Origin: Streptomyces fragilis
Lineage (GTDB): Bacteria; Actinomycetota; Actinomycetes; Streptomycetales; Streptomycetaceae
Assembly: GCF_003112515.1 (NCBI RefSeq)
Contig: NZ_BEVZ01000009.1
Location: 1-64,000, forward strand
Direction of reading: 5' to 3'
DNA: 64,000 bases
A program made the position numbers and the translations under genes. Below are positions 15,933 through 24,177 of the stretch, in pieces (position 1 is the stretch's first letter; the number at the start of each line of letters is the position of its first letter). The notes under the pieces were generated by a model that had not been told where the DNA came from, searched no databases, and saw nothing but the letters and a program-made list of their open reading frames with translations.

Positions 15933-17456
15933 ATGACCCGTTACGCAGCACCGGGCACCGAGGGCGCGATCGTCTCCTACCAGACGCGTTACGACCACTT
16001 CATCGGCGGCGCGTACGTGCCGCCCGCCCGCGGCCGGTACTTCGAGAACCCGTCCCCCGTGAACGGGCAGTCGTTCACCGAGGTCGCGCGGGGCACCGCG
16101 GAGGACGTGGAGCGCGCCCTGGACGCGGCGCACGCCGCAGCACCGGCCTGGGGCCGCACCTCCGCGGCGGCGCGCGCCGACATCCTGCTGAGGATCGCGG
16201 ACCGGATGGAGGCGAACCTGGAGAAACTGGCGGTCGCCGAGAGCTGGGAGAACGGCAAGCCGGTCCGCGAGACGCTGGCCGCCGACATCCCGCTGGCGAT
16301 CGACCACTTCCGCTACTTCGCGGGCGCGGTCCGCGCCCAGGAGGGAACGCTCGCGGAGATCGACGAGGACACCGTCGCCTACCACTTCCACGAGCCGCTG
16401 GGCGTGGTCGCCCAGATCATCCCGTGGAACTTCCCGATCCTGATGGCGGTCTGGAAGCTCGCCCCCGCGCTGGCGGCGGGCAACGCGGTCGTCCTCAAGC
16501 CCGCCGAGCAGACGCCGGTCTCGATCCACTACTGGCTGAGCCTGGTCTCCGACCTCCTCCCGCCGGGCGTCCTGAACATCGTCAACGGCTTCGGCGTCGA
16601 GGCCGGCAAGCCGCTGGCCTCCAGCCCGCGGGTCGCCAAGGTCGCGTTCACCGGCGAGACGACCACCGGCAGGCTGATCATGCAATACGCCTCGGAGAAC
16701 ATCACCCCGGTCACTTTGGAACTGGGCGGCAAGTCGCCGAACATCTTCTTCGACGACGTCTCGCGCTCCCGCGACGACTTCCACACCAAGGCGCTCGAGG
16801 GCTTCGCGATGTTCGCCCTCAACCAGGGCGAGGTCTGCACCTGCCCCTCCCGCGCGCTGATCCAGCGCGGCCACTACGGCGACTTCCTCGCCGCGGCCGT
16901 CGAGCGGACCGAGAGGATCGTCGCGGGCCACCCGCTGGACACCGACACGATGATCGGCGCCCAGGCCTCCAGCGACCAGCTGGAGAAGATCCTCTCCTAC
17001 CTCGACATCGGCCGCCAGGAGGGAGCCAAGGTCCTCACCGGCGGCGAACGCGTCGAGCACGGCGGCGAGCTGCGGGGCGGGTACTACGTCCAGCCGACCA
17101 TCTTCGAGGGCGACAACGGCATGCGGATCTTCCAGGAGGAGATCTTCGGTCCGGTCGTCTCCGTCACCTCCTTCGACGGCTTCGACGACGCCGTCAAGAT
17201 CGCCAACGACACCCTCTACGGCCTCGGCGCCGGCGTGTGGACCCGCGACGCCAACACCGCGTACCGGGCGGGCCGCGCCATCCAGGCGGGCCGCGTGTGG
17301 ACCAACTGTTACCACGCCTACCCGGCGCACGCCGCCTTCGGCGGCTACAAGGGCTCGGGCATCGGCCGCGAGACGCACAAGATGATGCTGGACCACTACC
17401 AGCAGACGAAGAACCTCCTGGTCTCCTACTCCGCCAAGGAGGTCGGCTTCTTCTGA
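15933..17456 (+). CDS. NAD-dependent aldehyde dehydrogenase (acetaldehyde dehydrogenase II type)
   Basis: The 507-residue protein has all class hallmarks: PWNFPILMAVWKLAPALAAG (Asn of the oxyanion hole), the general base Glu in ELGGKSPNIFF, the nucleophile Cys302 in NQGEVCTCPSRAL, EEIFGPVVSV and the C-terminal GGYKGSGIGRETHK. The GEVCTCPSRAL form and the ending typify the ExaC/AldB acetaldehyde dehydrogenases used in ethanol or acetoin catabolism. ATG 15933 follows GGGAGGC by 6-12 bp. It lies behind its probable regulator and ends at a strong hairpin. The cytoplasmic oxidation of aldehydes to acids is family knowledge; the preferred substrate is inferred. Confidence 0.95.
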   Translation: MTRYAAPGTEGAIVSYQTRYDHFIGGAYVPPARGRYFENPSPVNGQSFTEVARGTAEDVERALDAAHAAAPAWGRTSAAARADILLRIADRMEANLEKLAVAESWENGKPVRETLAADIPLAIDHFRYFAGAVRAQEGTLAEIDEDTVAYHFHEPLGVVAQIIPWNFPILMAVWKLAPALAAGNAVVLKPAEQTPVSIHYWLSLVSDLLPPGVLNIVNGFGVEAGKPLASSPRVAKVAFTGETTTGRLIMQYASENITPVTLELGGKSPNIFFDDVSRSRDDFHTKALEGFAMFALNQGEVCTCPSRALIQRGHYGDFLAAAVERTERIVAGHPLDTDTMIGAQASSDQLEKILSYLDIGRQEGAKVLTGGERVEHGGELRGGYYVQPTIFEGDNGMRIFQEEIFGPVVSVTSFDGFDDAVKIANDTLYGLGAGVWTRDANTAYRAGRAIQAGRVWTNCYHAYPAHAAFGGYKGSGIGRETHKMMLDHYQQTKNLLVSYSAKEVGFF

Positions 17457-17473
17457 GGCCCGCGGGGGGGACC

Positions 17474-17501
17474 GCCCGGCCCGCCGGAGCGCGGGCCGGG
17501 C
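17474..17501 (+). terminator. Hairpin terminator of the aldehyde dehydrogenase
   Basis: GCCCGGCCCGC pairs perfectly with GCGGGCCGGGC around a 6-nt loop, 17 bp after the stop at 17456. The 11-bp stem is almost all GC. Confidence 0.75.
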
Positions 17502-17584
17502 ACCCTCGCGTCCCCGCCGTACGGGCCGGCGGCCTCGGCCGACCGCGCCGTCGCCGGCTCCCCGGCCGTCCTCGTACACACGAC

Positions 17585-17600
17585 TGACAAGAAGCTGTCA
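17585..17600. promoter_or_regulatory. TGACA-N6-TGTCA dyad upstream of the luciferase-like gene
   Basis: An inverted repeat TGACA-AGAAGC-TGTCA is centred 54 bp before the start at 17647. A further TGACAG lies directly at the start (17639-17644), with CTGT inside the first codons. The spacing suits a dimeric repressor at a promoter. The binding protein is unknown. Confidence 0.35.
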
Positions 17601-17646
17601 CACGTACCGCGGAATGCGGGCTCGGCCGACGCCCGTTCTGACAGAC

Positions 17647-18570
17647 ATGACTGTTGGAGTAGCGCTCAACGCGTCCGACGCGCCGAACCAGGTCGACGCG
17701 ACCGTACAACTGGCAGCGGAGGCGGCGGACTTCGGCCTGCGATCCGCCTGGTTCGGGCAGACCCTCGGCGCGGACTCACCCCAGCTCGCGGCGATCGTCG
17801 GACGCGCGGTCCCCGGACTGCACGTCGGAACCTCCGCGATCCCCGTCTTCGGCCGCCACCCCCTGCTCGTCGCCGGCCAGGCCCAGACCGTCCAGGCCGC
17901 GACCCACGGCCGCTACCACCTCGGACTGGCGCTCGGCACCAAGCTGCTGACGGAGACCGCCTTCGGCCTGCCCTTCACACGCCCCATCGCCCGTCTGCGC
18001 GAATTCCTGACCGCGCTGCGGCAGTTGACGGAGACCGGCACGGCCGACTTCCACGGTGAGCTGCTCACCGCCACCACTCCCGTCCCCGCGCGCGTACCGG
18101 GTGCCGAGAGCGGTGTCCCCCTGCTCGTCGCCGCGATGGGGCCACAGGCCCTGAGGGCCAGCGGTGAGCTGGCGGACGGGATCCTCCCCTACCTGGCGGG
18201 ACCGCGCGCCCTGGCCGAGCACATCGTTCCCGCCCTGACCGCCGCCGCCGAGGCCGCCGGCCGTCCCGCGCCCAGGGTCGTGGCCCTGGTTCCCGGCGTG
18301 GTCACGGACGACGTGGACACGGTGCGGGCGAAGGCCGTCGAGAACCTCGCCTTCTACGAGCAGTTCCCGTCCTACGCCCGCGCCATCGAACTCTCCGGCG
18401 GCCGGCGGGCCGCCGACGTGGCCGTGATCGGTGACGAGAAGGCGGTCGAGGCCGGGATACGGCGTTACCGCGACGCAGGCGCCACCGAGGTCGTGTTCAC
18501 CAGCACCGAGATCGCGGGAGAAGCGGACCGGCGACGCACCTGGGCGCTCCTCGGCCAACTGGCGGGCTGA
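17647..18570 (+). CDS. LLM-class F420-dependent oxidoreductase (luciferase-like)
   Basis: The 307-residue TIM-barrel protein follows the bacterial-luciferase fold: FGLRSAWFGQTL (strand 1-helix 1), HVGTSAIPVFGRHPL, QAATHGRYHLGLALGTK, a REFLTALRQL helix, VPLLVAAMGPQALRASGELADGILPYLAG and the C-terminal GATEVVFTSTE. The pattern fits the mycobacterial/Streptomyces F420 family of MSMEG_4879 type rather than FMN luciferases. ATG 17647 is chosen because the family starts there. There is almost no leader or ribosome site, so the message could be leaderless. It is followed by the DUF1684 gene after 135 bp. The substrate is unknown. Confidence 0.85.
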   Translation: MTVGVALNASDAPNQVDATVQLAAEAADFGLRSAWFGQTLGADSPQLAAIVGRAVPGLHVGTSAIPVFGRHPLLVAGQAQTVQAATHGRYHLGLALGTKLLTETAFGLPFTRPIARLREFLTALRQLTETGTADFHGELLTATTPVPARVPGAESGVPLLVAAMGPQALRASGELADGILPYLAGPRALAEHIVPALTAAAEAAGRPAPRVVALVPGVVTDDVDTVRAKAVENLAFYEQFPSYARAIELSGGRRAADVAVIGDEKAVEAGIRRYRDAGATEVVFTSTEIAGEADRRRTWALLGQLAG

Positions 18571-18705
18571 GTACGCTCTCGGCCCCTCAGCCGCTCAGCC
18601 CTTCAGCTGGACGGCCCGTCCACCCGTCGATCCGTCGGCCCGTGGCCGGACAGGCCCCCGCACCCCTGCGCGAGGTTCCTCCTCGCCCGACCGAAGGAGA
18701 AACGC

Positions 18706-19530
18706 ATGACCACCGAGGCGACGTCGACGGAGCTCCACGCCTTCACCGAGAGCTGGCGGGAGTGGCACCGCGCCCAGGAGGCCCGGCTCGCCGCCCCGCA
18801 CGGGTTCCTGGCCGTCACCGGCCTGCACTGGCTCGACGACCGGCCCCAGCGCTTCCCGGACGCGCCCGGCGCCTGGCACACCGGCGCCGAAGGGGTCGTC
18901 GTCGCACTGGACGACGGCGAGGAACTGGTCGTCGACGGGACCCCGGTACGGGGTGAGCACCGCTTCGGGGCACTTCCCGAACGCGGCGGCGTCGACGCGA
19001 TCTGGGGAGACGCCGTCATCGAGATCGCACGGCGCGGCGGCCACGACATCCTGCGCCCCCGGCACCCGGACGCCCCGCTGCGCACCGCCTTCAGCGGAAC
19101 GCCCGCCTACGCCCCCCACCCGCGCTGGGCCGTGACGGGCCGGTACATCCCGTTCGACACCCCCAGGCCGACCACCGTCGGTGCCGCGGTCGAGGGCCTC
19201 GAGCACGTCTACGACGCACCGGGCAGGATCGAGTTCACGCTCGACGGGCGCACGCTGTCCCTGACCGCGTTCCCCGGCGGTGGTGCGGGCCGACTGATGG
19301 TGCTGTTCACCGACGCGACCTCCGGGGTGACCACCTACGCCGCCAACCGGTCTCTGATCGTCGAGCCGCCCGCCGCCGACGGCACCGTCCTCGTGGACTT
19401 CAACCGCGCCACGAACCTGCCGTGCGCCTACACGGACCTGGCGACCTGCCCGCTGCCGCCGGCCGAGAACCGGTTGCCGGTGGCCGTCGAAGCGGGCCAG
19501 AAGATCCCCCGTGAGCGCGGCGGCTCCTGA
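18706..19530 (+). CDS. DUF1684 domain protein
   Basis: The 274-residue protein has the DUF1684 pattern: an N-terminal HAFTESWREWHRAQEARLAAPHGFLAVTGLHWL, a beta-rich middle, and the diagnostic C-terminal block DFNRATNLPCAYTDLATCPLPPAENRLPVAVEAGQK. The DFNR...NPPC-type end is strongly conserved in the family. The biochemical function of DUF1684 proteins is unknown to me; no signal peptide is present. ATG 18706 follows GAAGGAGA. It probably shares transcription with the luciferase-like gene upstream and ends at a hairpin facing the secreted-protein gene. Confidence 0.85.
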   Translation: MTTEATSTELHAFTESWREWHRAQEARLAAPHGFLAVTGLHWLDDRPQRFPDAPGAWHTGAEGVVVALDDGEELVVDGTPVRGEHRFGALPERGGVDAIWGDAVIEIARRGGHDILRPRHPDAPLRTAFSGTPAYAPHPRWAVTGRYIPFDTPRPTTVGAAVEGLEHVYDAPGRIEFTLDGRTLSLTAFPGGGAGRLMVLFTDATSGVTTYAANRSLIVEPPAADGTVLVDFNRATNLPCAYTDLATCPLPPAENRLPVAVEAGQKIPRERGGS

Positions 19531-19540
19531 ACCGCCTCGC

Positions 19541-19569
19541 CCATCGGCGGCCGGCCGGACCGCCGATGG
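19541..19569. terminator. Hairpin between convergent DUF1684 and secreted-protein genes
   Basis: CCATCGGCGG pairs perfectly with CCGCCGATGG around a 9-nt loop, 10 bp after the DUF1684 stop and 13 bp before the end of the opposing gene. It can act in both directions. Confidence 0.65.
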
Positions 19570-19582
19570 CCGCGGACCTCGC

Positions 19583-20125
19583 TCAGGGGCAGATCCACCC
19601 GTACGTCATGCCGCTGTTGAAGACGGTGACGCCTGTCGTCCTGTTCTTCATGTAGGTGAAGTGCGACCAGCATCTGCCGTTGATCCCCTGGGTGCTCGTG
19701 TACGTGGGACCCGCGTACTGGCTGAAGTCGCCCTTGTCGACATCACAGAAGTCGGAGTGCTCGGGCCCGGTCGAGGGGCAGGACTCCAGCACCATGTACC
19801 TGGTGGCGCCGGTGTTGTTGTCGAGGATCGCGCAGGCCGAGGTGCTGCCGGAGTTCTCGTAGTTGAACAGTGTGCCCAGACGCATGCCGGGATCGACGCC
19901 CAGGGGCATGGGGTCGGCGGCGGTGAGGCTGTACCCCGAACCGCACACGGTCGCCATCGCGGAGACCAGTTCCGCGTTGTCCTCCGCGAAGGCCTTGGTC
20001 TGGGAGCTCGCCTTGGCGGAGACGAGCGGTTGCGTCTGCGCGGACGACGGCGCCGCGCCCACCGTGAAGAAGACCGCCGCGAGTGCTGTCGTGATGACGG
20101 ATGTCGAGCGGGTGAACGCACGCAT
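19583..20125 (-). CDS. Secreted six-cysteine protein of unknown function
   Basis: The 180-residue precursor has a clear Sec signal peptide (basic MRAFTRSTS, hydrophobic ITTALAAVFFTVGAA, cleavage after SSA near residue 29). The mature part is small, rich in Ser/Thr/Gly/Asn and contains six cysteines (in VCGSG, SACAI, ESCPST, FCDVD, RCWSH and a C-terminal WICP), enough for three disulfides. No catalytic motif is recognised. It might be an extracellular binding protein, inhibitor or small enzyme. The ribosome site AAGGAGCAACG precedes ATG 20125. A 430-bp non-coding gap separates it from the divergent acetyltransferase. Confidence 0.75.
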   Translation of the reverse strand: MRAFTRSTSVITTALAAVFFTVGAAPSSAQTQPLVSAKASSQTKAFAEDNAELVSAMATVCGSGYSLTAADPMPLGVDPGMRLGTLFNYENSGSTSACAILDNNTGATRYMVLESCPSTGPEHSDFCDVDKGDFSQYAGPTYTSTQGINGRCWSHFTYMKNRTTGVTVFNSGMTYGWICP

Positions 20126-20555
20126 GCGTTGCTCCTTGCTGTAACCGGTCGGTCGGAATGGGGCGAGCGGCGAGTCAACATCGGGCCGCCGTTCCGGTCA
20201 AAGATCATGTTCGAAAACCAGCCGCGTGCACGGCTTCAGGCCGGTGCTCATGGCGACGGACCGTGAGCGCTTCCGCCGTCGGTCTCCCCCGAGTCGGGCG
20301 TCCCGACAAATCCACCTCCGGGGTGCGCGAAACCCGGTTCGGCGCCCTCCCGAATCGGCGATGTGCCCGAGGTCGGGCACCGCTGCGGCGCACGTCCTTT
20401 TTGCTCACCTATTGGCCGACCGACTCGTGACTCACCGTCATCCACACCTGCGTGAATTCCGGCGAGAACGGTGTTCGCCTCGTCCCAGGCATGCCGGCAT
20501 TTCCTACGTACTCTGCATGCGCTGCCGAAGAGCGACGATGAAGGAAGAACCGAAC
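20126..20555. promoter_or_regulatory. 430-bp divergent intergenic region
   Basis: This stretch separates the secreted-protein gene (minus) from the GNAT gene (plus) and must hold both promoters. It is less GC-rich than its surroundings (for example TTTTTGCTCACCTATTGG near 20398). It contains a short hairpin TGCCCGA-GG-TCGGGCA at 20364-20379. No convincing small gene or RNA was found; the plus-strand reading frame through it does not look coding. Confidence 0.4.
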
Positions 20556-21479
20556 ATGCTGACGATCCGTACCGCGCGGCCCGACGAGCTACCCGCGCTG
20601 ACGGTTTTTCCGGGCGACGGCGAACGCAATGCCGCCACAGCCGCCTACCTGACGGGCCTGCTGGAGAGCGGGTGCACCCGGCCGGAGTGGTGTCTGGTGG
20701 CCGAGCGCGACGGCCGGTTGGCGGGCAACGTGGTGCTGTGGACGATCCCCGGACGGGACGTTCCGATGGACCTCGTGCTGCTGGAGCCGGGCGACGCGGA
20801 CACCGGCCGGGCGCTGTTGACGTACGCCGGCCGGCTGGCCCGCGAGCTCGGCGCGCGGACCCAGGGGCACGTGCTGGACACGCCGGCGCAGGCTCCCCAG
20901 TTCCAGCGGGATCCACAGCTGCGCGAGACGCTGCTCGTCGGCGCCGGGTTCACCGTCGCACGCGACGGCTGCCGATTCGCATGGACCGTGGGCGACCCGA
21001 TACCGGCCCAGGACGAGCGGCTGCACTGGCGTTCCCTGACCGACCTGGGCGAAGAGCCGTTCGTGGAGCTGCTGGCCGACGCGTTCGCCGACACCTCGGA
21101 CGCGATCTTCCAGGCCGAGGTCGCCGAGCACGGCCTGCGCGGCGCCGCCGAACGCAACGTCGCCGACATGCTGGAGCTGGACCACCGGCCCGGCTGGTTC
21201 GAGATCGGCTACGACGCGGCGGAGACGCCCGTGGCGATCAGCATGCCGGCGCGTACGCCCGGCTCGGCGGTGATCGGTCTGGTCGCGGTCGCGAGGGCCG
21301 GCCGGGGCCGCGGCTACGCCGGTGCCGTGGTCGCCCGGGGTACGCACGTGCTGGTCGACGCGGGCTTCGGCGAGATCCGCGGGGACTGCGACGCGGGCAA
21401 CATCGGCATGTGCAAGGCGTTCCGGCGCGCCGGCTACCGCAACTTCGCCAACCGGAAGATGTTCACCCGCCCGCTGTGA
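20556..21479 (+). CDS. GNAT-family N-acetyltransferase
   Basis: The 307-residue protein starts MLTIRTARPDELPAL, a usual GNAT beginning. A middle GNAT-like region has EWCLVAERDGRLAGNVVLW. The C-terminal domain carries the acetyl-CoA pattern VARAGRGRGYAGAVVARGTHVLVDAGFGEIRGDCDAGNIGMCKAFRRAGY. It therefore looks like a tandem GNAT, with only the second copy holding a good acetyl-CoA loop. ATG 20556 is preferred over the in-frame ATG 20538 because the latter's codons form the AAGGAAG ribosome site. The acceptor substrate is unknown. It stands alone between divergent and convergent neighbours. Confidence 0.85.
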   Translation: MLTIRTARPDELPALTVFPGDGERNAATAAYLTGLLESGCTRPEWCLVAERDGRLAGNVVLWTIPGRDVPMDLVLLEPGDADTGRALLTYAGRLARELGARTQGHVLDTPAQAPQFQRDPQLRETLLVGAGFTVARDGCRFAWTVGDPIPAQDERLHWRSLTDLGEEPFVELLADAFADTSDAIFQAEVAEHGLRGAAERNVADMLELDHRPGWFEIGYDAAETPVAISMPARTPGSAVIGLVAVARAGRGRGYAGAVVARGTHVLVDAGFGEIRGDCDAGNIGMCKAFRRAGYRNFANRKMFTRPL

Positions 21480-21544
21480 GACCACGCCCGGCGGGAGCGG
21501 TGGGGAGGACCGGGACGCGACGCCGCGGCTGACCCGCGCCGAAC

Positions 21545-21566
21545 CGGCGCCGCCGTGTCGGCGCCG
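21545..21566 (+). terminator. Possible hairpin downstream of the GNAT gene
   Basis: CGGCGCCG-CCGTGT-CGGCGCCG gives an 8-bp all-GC stem with a 6-nt loop, 65 bp after the GNAT stop. Confidence 0.4.
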
Positions 21567-21620
21567 CCCCGCGGTGCTCGTTCGCGAGCCGGTGGGGCAG
21601 CGCCCACGGGAGCGTCCCGG

Positions 21621-21671
21621 GACGCCATGGGCGGCCGGACGCCATGGGCGGCCGGACGCCTCGGGCGGCCC
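21621..21671. repeat. 17-bp tandem repeat, two exact and one degenerate copies
   Basis: GACGCCATGGGCGGCCG occurs exactly at 21621-21637 and 21638-21654. A third copy at 21655-21671 has CCTC for CCAT and another change, and weaker GGGCGCCTCGGG units continue to about 21700. It is non-coding and sits between the stops of the convergent GNAT and GH127 genes. Confidence 0.6.
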
Positions 21672-21734
21672 GGGCGCCTCGGGTGGCCTGGGCGGGTCGG
21701 GCCGCCGGGCGCCCCGGGCCGCCGGGAGGCCGCC

Positions 21735-24065
21735 TCAGGTGTTGTTCACGATGCGCCAGCGGTTGTCGGCGGAGCCGTCGTCGGGGGCCTGGACCGCGAA
21801 GGCGCCGCGGGCGGTGGAGTTGCCGGCGATGCCGAGGAGCTTGCCGCTGTGGACGTTGCGGATCTTGTAGGTCCCGTCGCCCTGGGCCAGCAGCGTCCAC
21901 CGGTGGTCGGCGGTTCCGTTGTCGGCCCACTGCAGGACGGTCGCGTTGTCGGCCGTGGACATGTTCTGCACGCCGAGCACCTTGGCGCTGTGCACGTTGC
22001 GGAGGCGGACCGCGTCACCGTCGGGGATCACCTCCCAGTCGTGGTCGGCCGTGCCCGAGTCGTCCCACTGCAGGGCGCGGCCACCGTCCGCCGTGGACAT
22101 GTCCTGGATGCCCAGGACCATGCCGCTGGCCGCGTTGGCCAGCCGGACGGATCCCGAGGGTCCGCCGGACGATCCGGTGTTCCAGTAGACGGTGTAGTTG
22201 TGGCCGTGCGCGTCGTGGAACGGTCCGAGGTTGACGGTGGAGCCGTTGGCCGTGGCGGTGAAGGCCAGCGAGGTGCTGCCGGTGCGCCTGATCGTGGCCG
22301 TGTCCAGGCGCGGCAGGGAGCTGAGCGCGGTGTTGCCGTAGTTGCCGGACAGGACGACCGGGCCGTAGGTGACCGCGGCGACGTCCGGGTTGTCGTTGGC
22401 CGCACGCAGGACGACCCGCATGGGCAGGCGCACGGTGACCGTGTCGCCGGCGCTCCACGAGCGGGTGAGGGTGGCGTAACCGCCGGGCGTGGTCGGGATG
22501 TTCTGGACGGCGCCGTTGACGCTGACGGTGGCCCCCTGGGTCCAGGCCGGGATGCGGATGCGCATCGGCCAGGTGCCGCCGGCGTTTCCGGTGACCTGCA
22601 GGGTGGTGGTGTCGCCCACCGGGTAGGAGGTCGTCTGGGTGACCGTGATGCCGCGCTGCGACCAGTCCAGCACCGAGGGCACGAACATGTTGACGGTCAG
22701 GGTGTCGCCGTTGTGGAAGTACACCGAGTCCATCAGCCGGGTGTGCATCTCCAGGCCGGTTCCCTGGCAGCACCAGAACGAGTTGTAGTCCGTGCTCCAC
22801 GTCCCCCCGCCCCAGGCCGGTCCCACACCCCGCCTGCCGCCCGGGTTGAGCGGGGTGAAGTAGGTGACGTGTCCGTGACTGTCGGCCGGGTTCTGCTGGC
22901 CGATCATGTGGTTCAGCCAGGCCCGCTCGTAGTAGTCGAACCACTCGCCCCGGCTGGGGTCGAGCGTGAACAGTTCCCTGGTCAGCTTGAGCATGTTGAA
23001 GGTGTTGCAGCTCTCGCAGGTGTCCTGGTTCAGGTAGCCGGCGATGGCGTTCGGGGCGCGGAAGTGCTCGGCCTGACTGTTGCCGCCGATGACGTAGGTG
23101 TGTGCGCCGACGCAGATGTTCCAGGCGTTGTTGGCGATGTCCCGGTAACGGGTGGTGCCGGTGGCCTTGAACTCCCGTACCGCACCGATCCACTTGGGGA
23201 CCTGCGTGTTGGCGTGCAGTCCGCTCAGCCGGTCCTGGTTGGACGCCAGGGGGTCGAACACCGAGGCGTGGTCGAAGCGTCGCGCGGCCGTGAGCCACCG
23301 TGCGTCGCCGGTCTGCTGGTACAGGTCGGCCAGCACGTCGTTCATGCCGCCGAACTCGGTTCCGAGCATCGCCTGCATCTGCGCGGTGCTCAGCGCGCCG
23401 GTGCGCCGGTCGACCCAGGCGGCGAGGGCGAGCAGCACGTCACGGGCCTGCGTGCTGCCGATCAGGCGCCAGACGTCCAGCAGGCCGGCGAGCGTCTTGT
23501 GGATGGCGTAGTAGGGCACGTTCCCGTTGGACAGGGTGCGCTGCTCGAGCGCGGTGAAGTCCGACTCGGGGAACCCGGAGAGGTATCCGGCGCCGAATCC
23601 GGCCGCGCCGTTGTTGGCCTGGCACCTGGCCAGCTCGGCGACCATGCGGGTCGCCTTGTCCCGGCACACCGTGTCGCCGGTCACCGCGTACGACTGCGCC
23701 CAGGCGGTGAGGAAGTGCCCCTGCACATGGGTGCGGAAGGGGAAGGACGGGGCGTCCCAGCCGCCGTTGGCCGAGGCCCCGTTGGTGGACAGCCGGTGAT
23801 TGGCACGGAAGTTGTACAGCAACCGGTCGACGTCGACGAACCGCAGGTAGTTCAGTGTGCGGTTCTGGTTGTCCAGCCACCGGCTCGCGGTCAGCCGGAC
23901 CTGGCCCAGTGCGAAGGGATGGGCCGAGACCCCGATGTCGGCACGCACCGGGGGGATCACGGCCGCCTGTGCGGGTGAGCCGCCGAGGAAGGGCTGGGCG
24001 GCCGCCGCGACGGCCGCCGCCCCGGCGGTCCGCAGGAGGGACCGTCTGCTGACGGGTAAGGACAC
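21735..24065 (-). CDS. Secreted GH127 beta-L-arabinofuranosidase-type glycosidase with ricin-type carbohydrate-binding domain
   Basis: The 776-residue precursor starts with a twin-arginine signal (SRRSLLRTAG, cleavage near residue 34). The catalytic part (about 40-630) is the (alpha/alpha)6 GH127/DUF1680 fold. It keeps the acid/base Glu333 (SQAEHF), the zinc ligands Glu351 and Cys353 (CESCNTF), and Cys432-Cys433 (FWCCQG), the last group including the nucleophile Cys in characterised HypBA1. The C-terminal 125 residues form a beta-trefoil of three units, each with LGI/V..MSTAD..LQW-like motifs, a ricin/CBM13-type module. It should release L-arabinose from plant glycans outside the cell. It lies downstream of a secreted GH43-AbfB gene, giving an arabinan-degrading pair. 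Confidence 0.9.
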   Translation of the reverse strand: MSLPVSRRSLLRTAGAAAVAAAAQPFLGGSPAQAAVIPPVRADIGVSAHPFALGQVRLTASRWLDNQNRTLNYLRFVDVDRLLYNFRANHRLSTNGASANGGWDAPSFPFRTHVQGHFLTAWAQSYAVTGDTVCRDKATRMVAELARCQANNGAAGFGAGYLSGFPESDFTALEQRTLSNGNVPYYAIHKTLAGLLDVWRLIGSTQARDVLLALAAWVDRRTGALSTAQMQAMLGTEFGGMNDVLADLYQQTGDARWLTAARRFDHASVFDPLASNQDRLSGLHANTQVPKWIGAVREFKATGTTRYRDIANNAWNICVGAHTYVIGGNSQAEHFRAPNAIAGYLNQDTCESCNTFNMLKLTRELFTLDPSRGEWFDYYERAWLNHMIGQQNPADSHGHVTYFTPLNPGGRRGVGPAWGGGTWSTDYNSFWCCQGTGLEMHTRLMDSVYFHNGDTLTVNMFVPSVLDWSQRGITVTQTTSYPVGDTTTLQVTGNAGGTWPMRIRIPAWTQGATVSVNGAVQNIPTTPGGYATLTRSWSAGDTVTVRLPMRVVLRAANDNPDVAAVTYGPVVLSGNYGNTALSSLPRLDTATIRRTGSTSLAFTATANGSTVNLGPFHDAHGHNYTVYWNTGSSGGPSGSVRLANAASGMVLGIQDMSTADGGRALQWDDSGTADHDWEVIPDGDAVRLRNVHSAKVLGVQNMSTADNATVLQWADNGTADHRWTLLAQGDGTYKIRNVHSGKLLGIAGNSTARGAFAVQAPDDGSADNRWRIVNNT

Positions 24066-24080
24066 CGTGCGACCTCTTTT

Positions 24081-24128
24081 CCTGGTGGTCGGAATTCCTG
24101 GTCGTCGGAATTCCTGGTGGTTGAAGGT
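24081..24128. repeat. Three 16-bp direct repeats before the GH127 start
   Basis: CCTGGTGGTCGGAATT (24081-24096), CCTGGTCGTCGGAATT (24097-24112) and CCTGGTGGTTGAAGGT (24113-24128) are head-to-tail. The first two differ at one base; the third is diverged. They fill the leader region just upstream of the GH127 ATG on the minus strand and could be replication slippage or regulator sites. Confidence 0.6.
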
Positions 24129-24147
24129 GGAGTCCCGGTGGTTCGGA

Positions 24148-24166
24148 CCTCTCCTGGCAGGAGAGG
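24148..24166 (-). terminator. Hairpin between GH43 and GH127 genes (attenuator or weak terminator)
   Basis: CCTCTCCTGGCAGGAGAGG is a near-perfect palindrome, 12 bp after the GH43 stop. It would partly separate GH43 from the downstream GH127 gene read in the same direction. Confidence 0.45.
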
Positions 24167-24177
24167 AGTGCTCCGGG

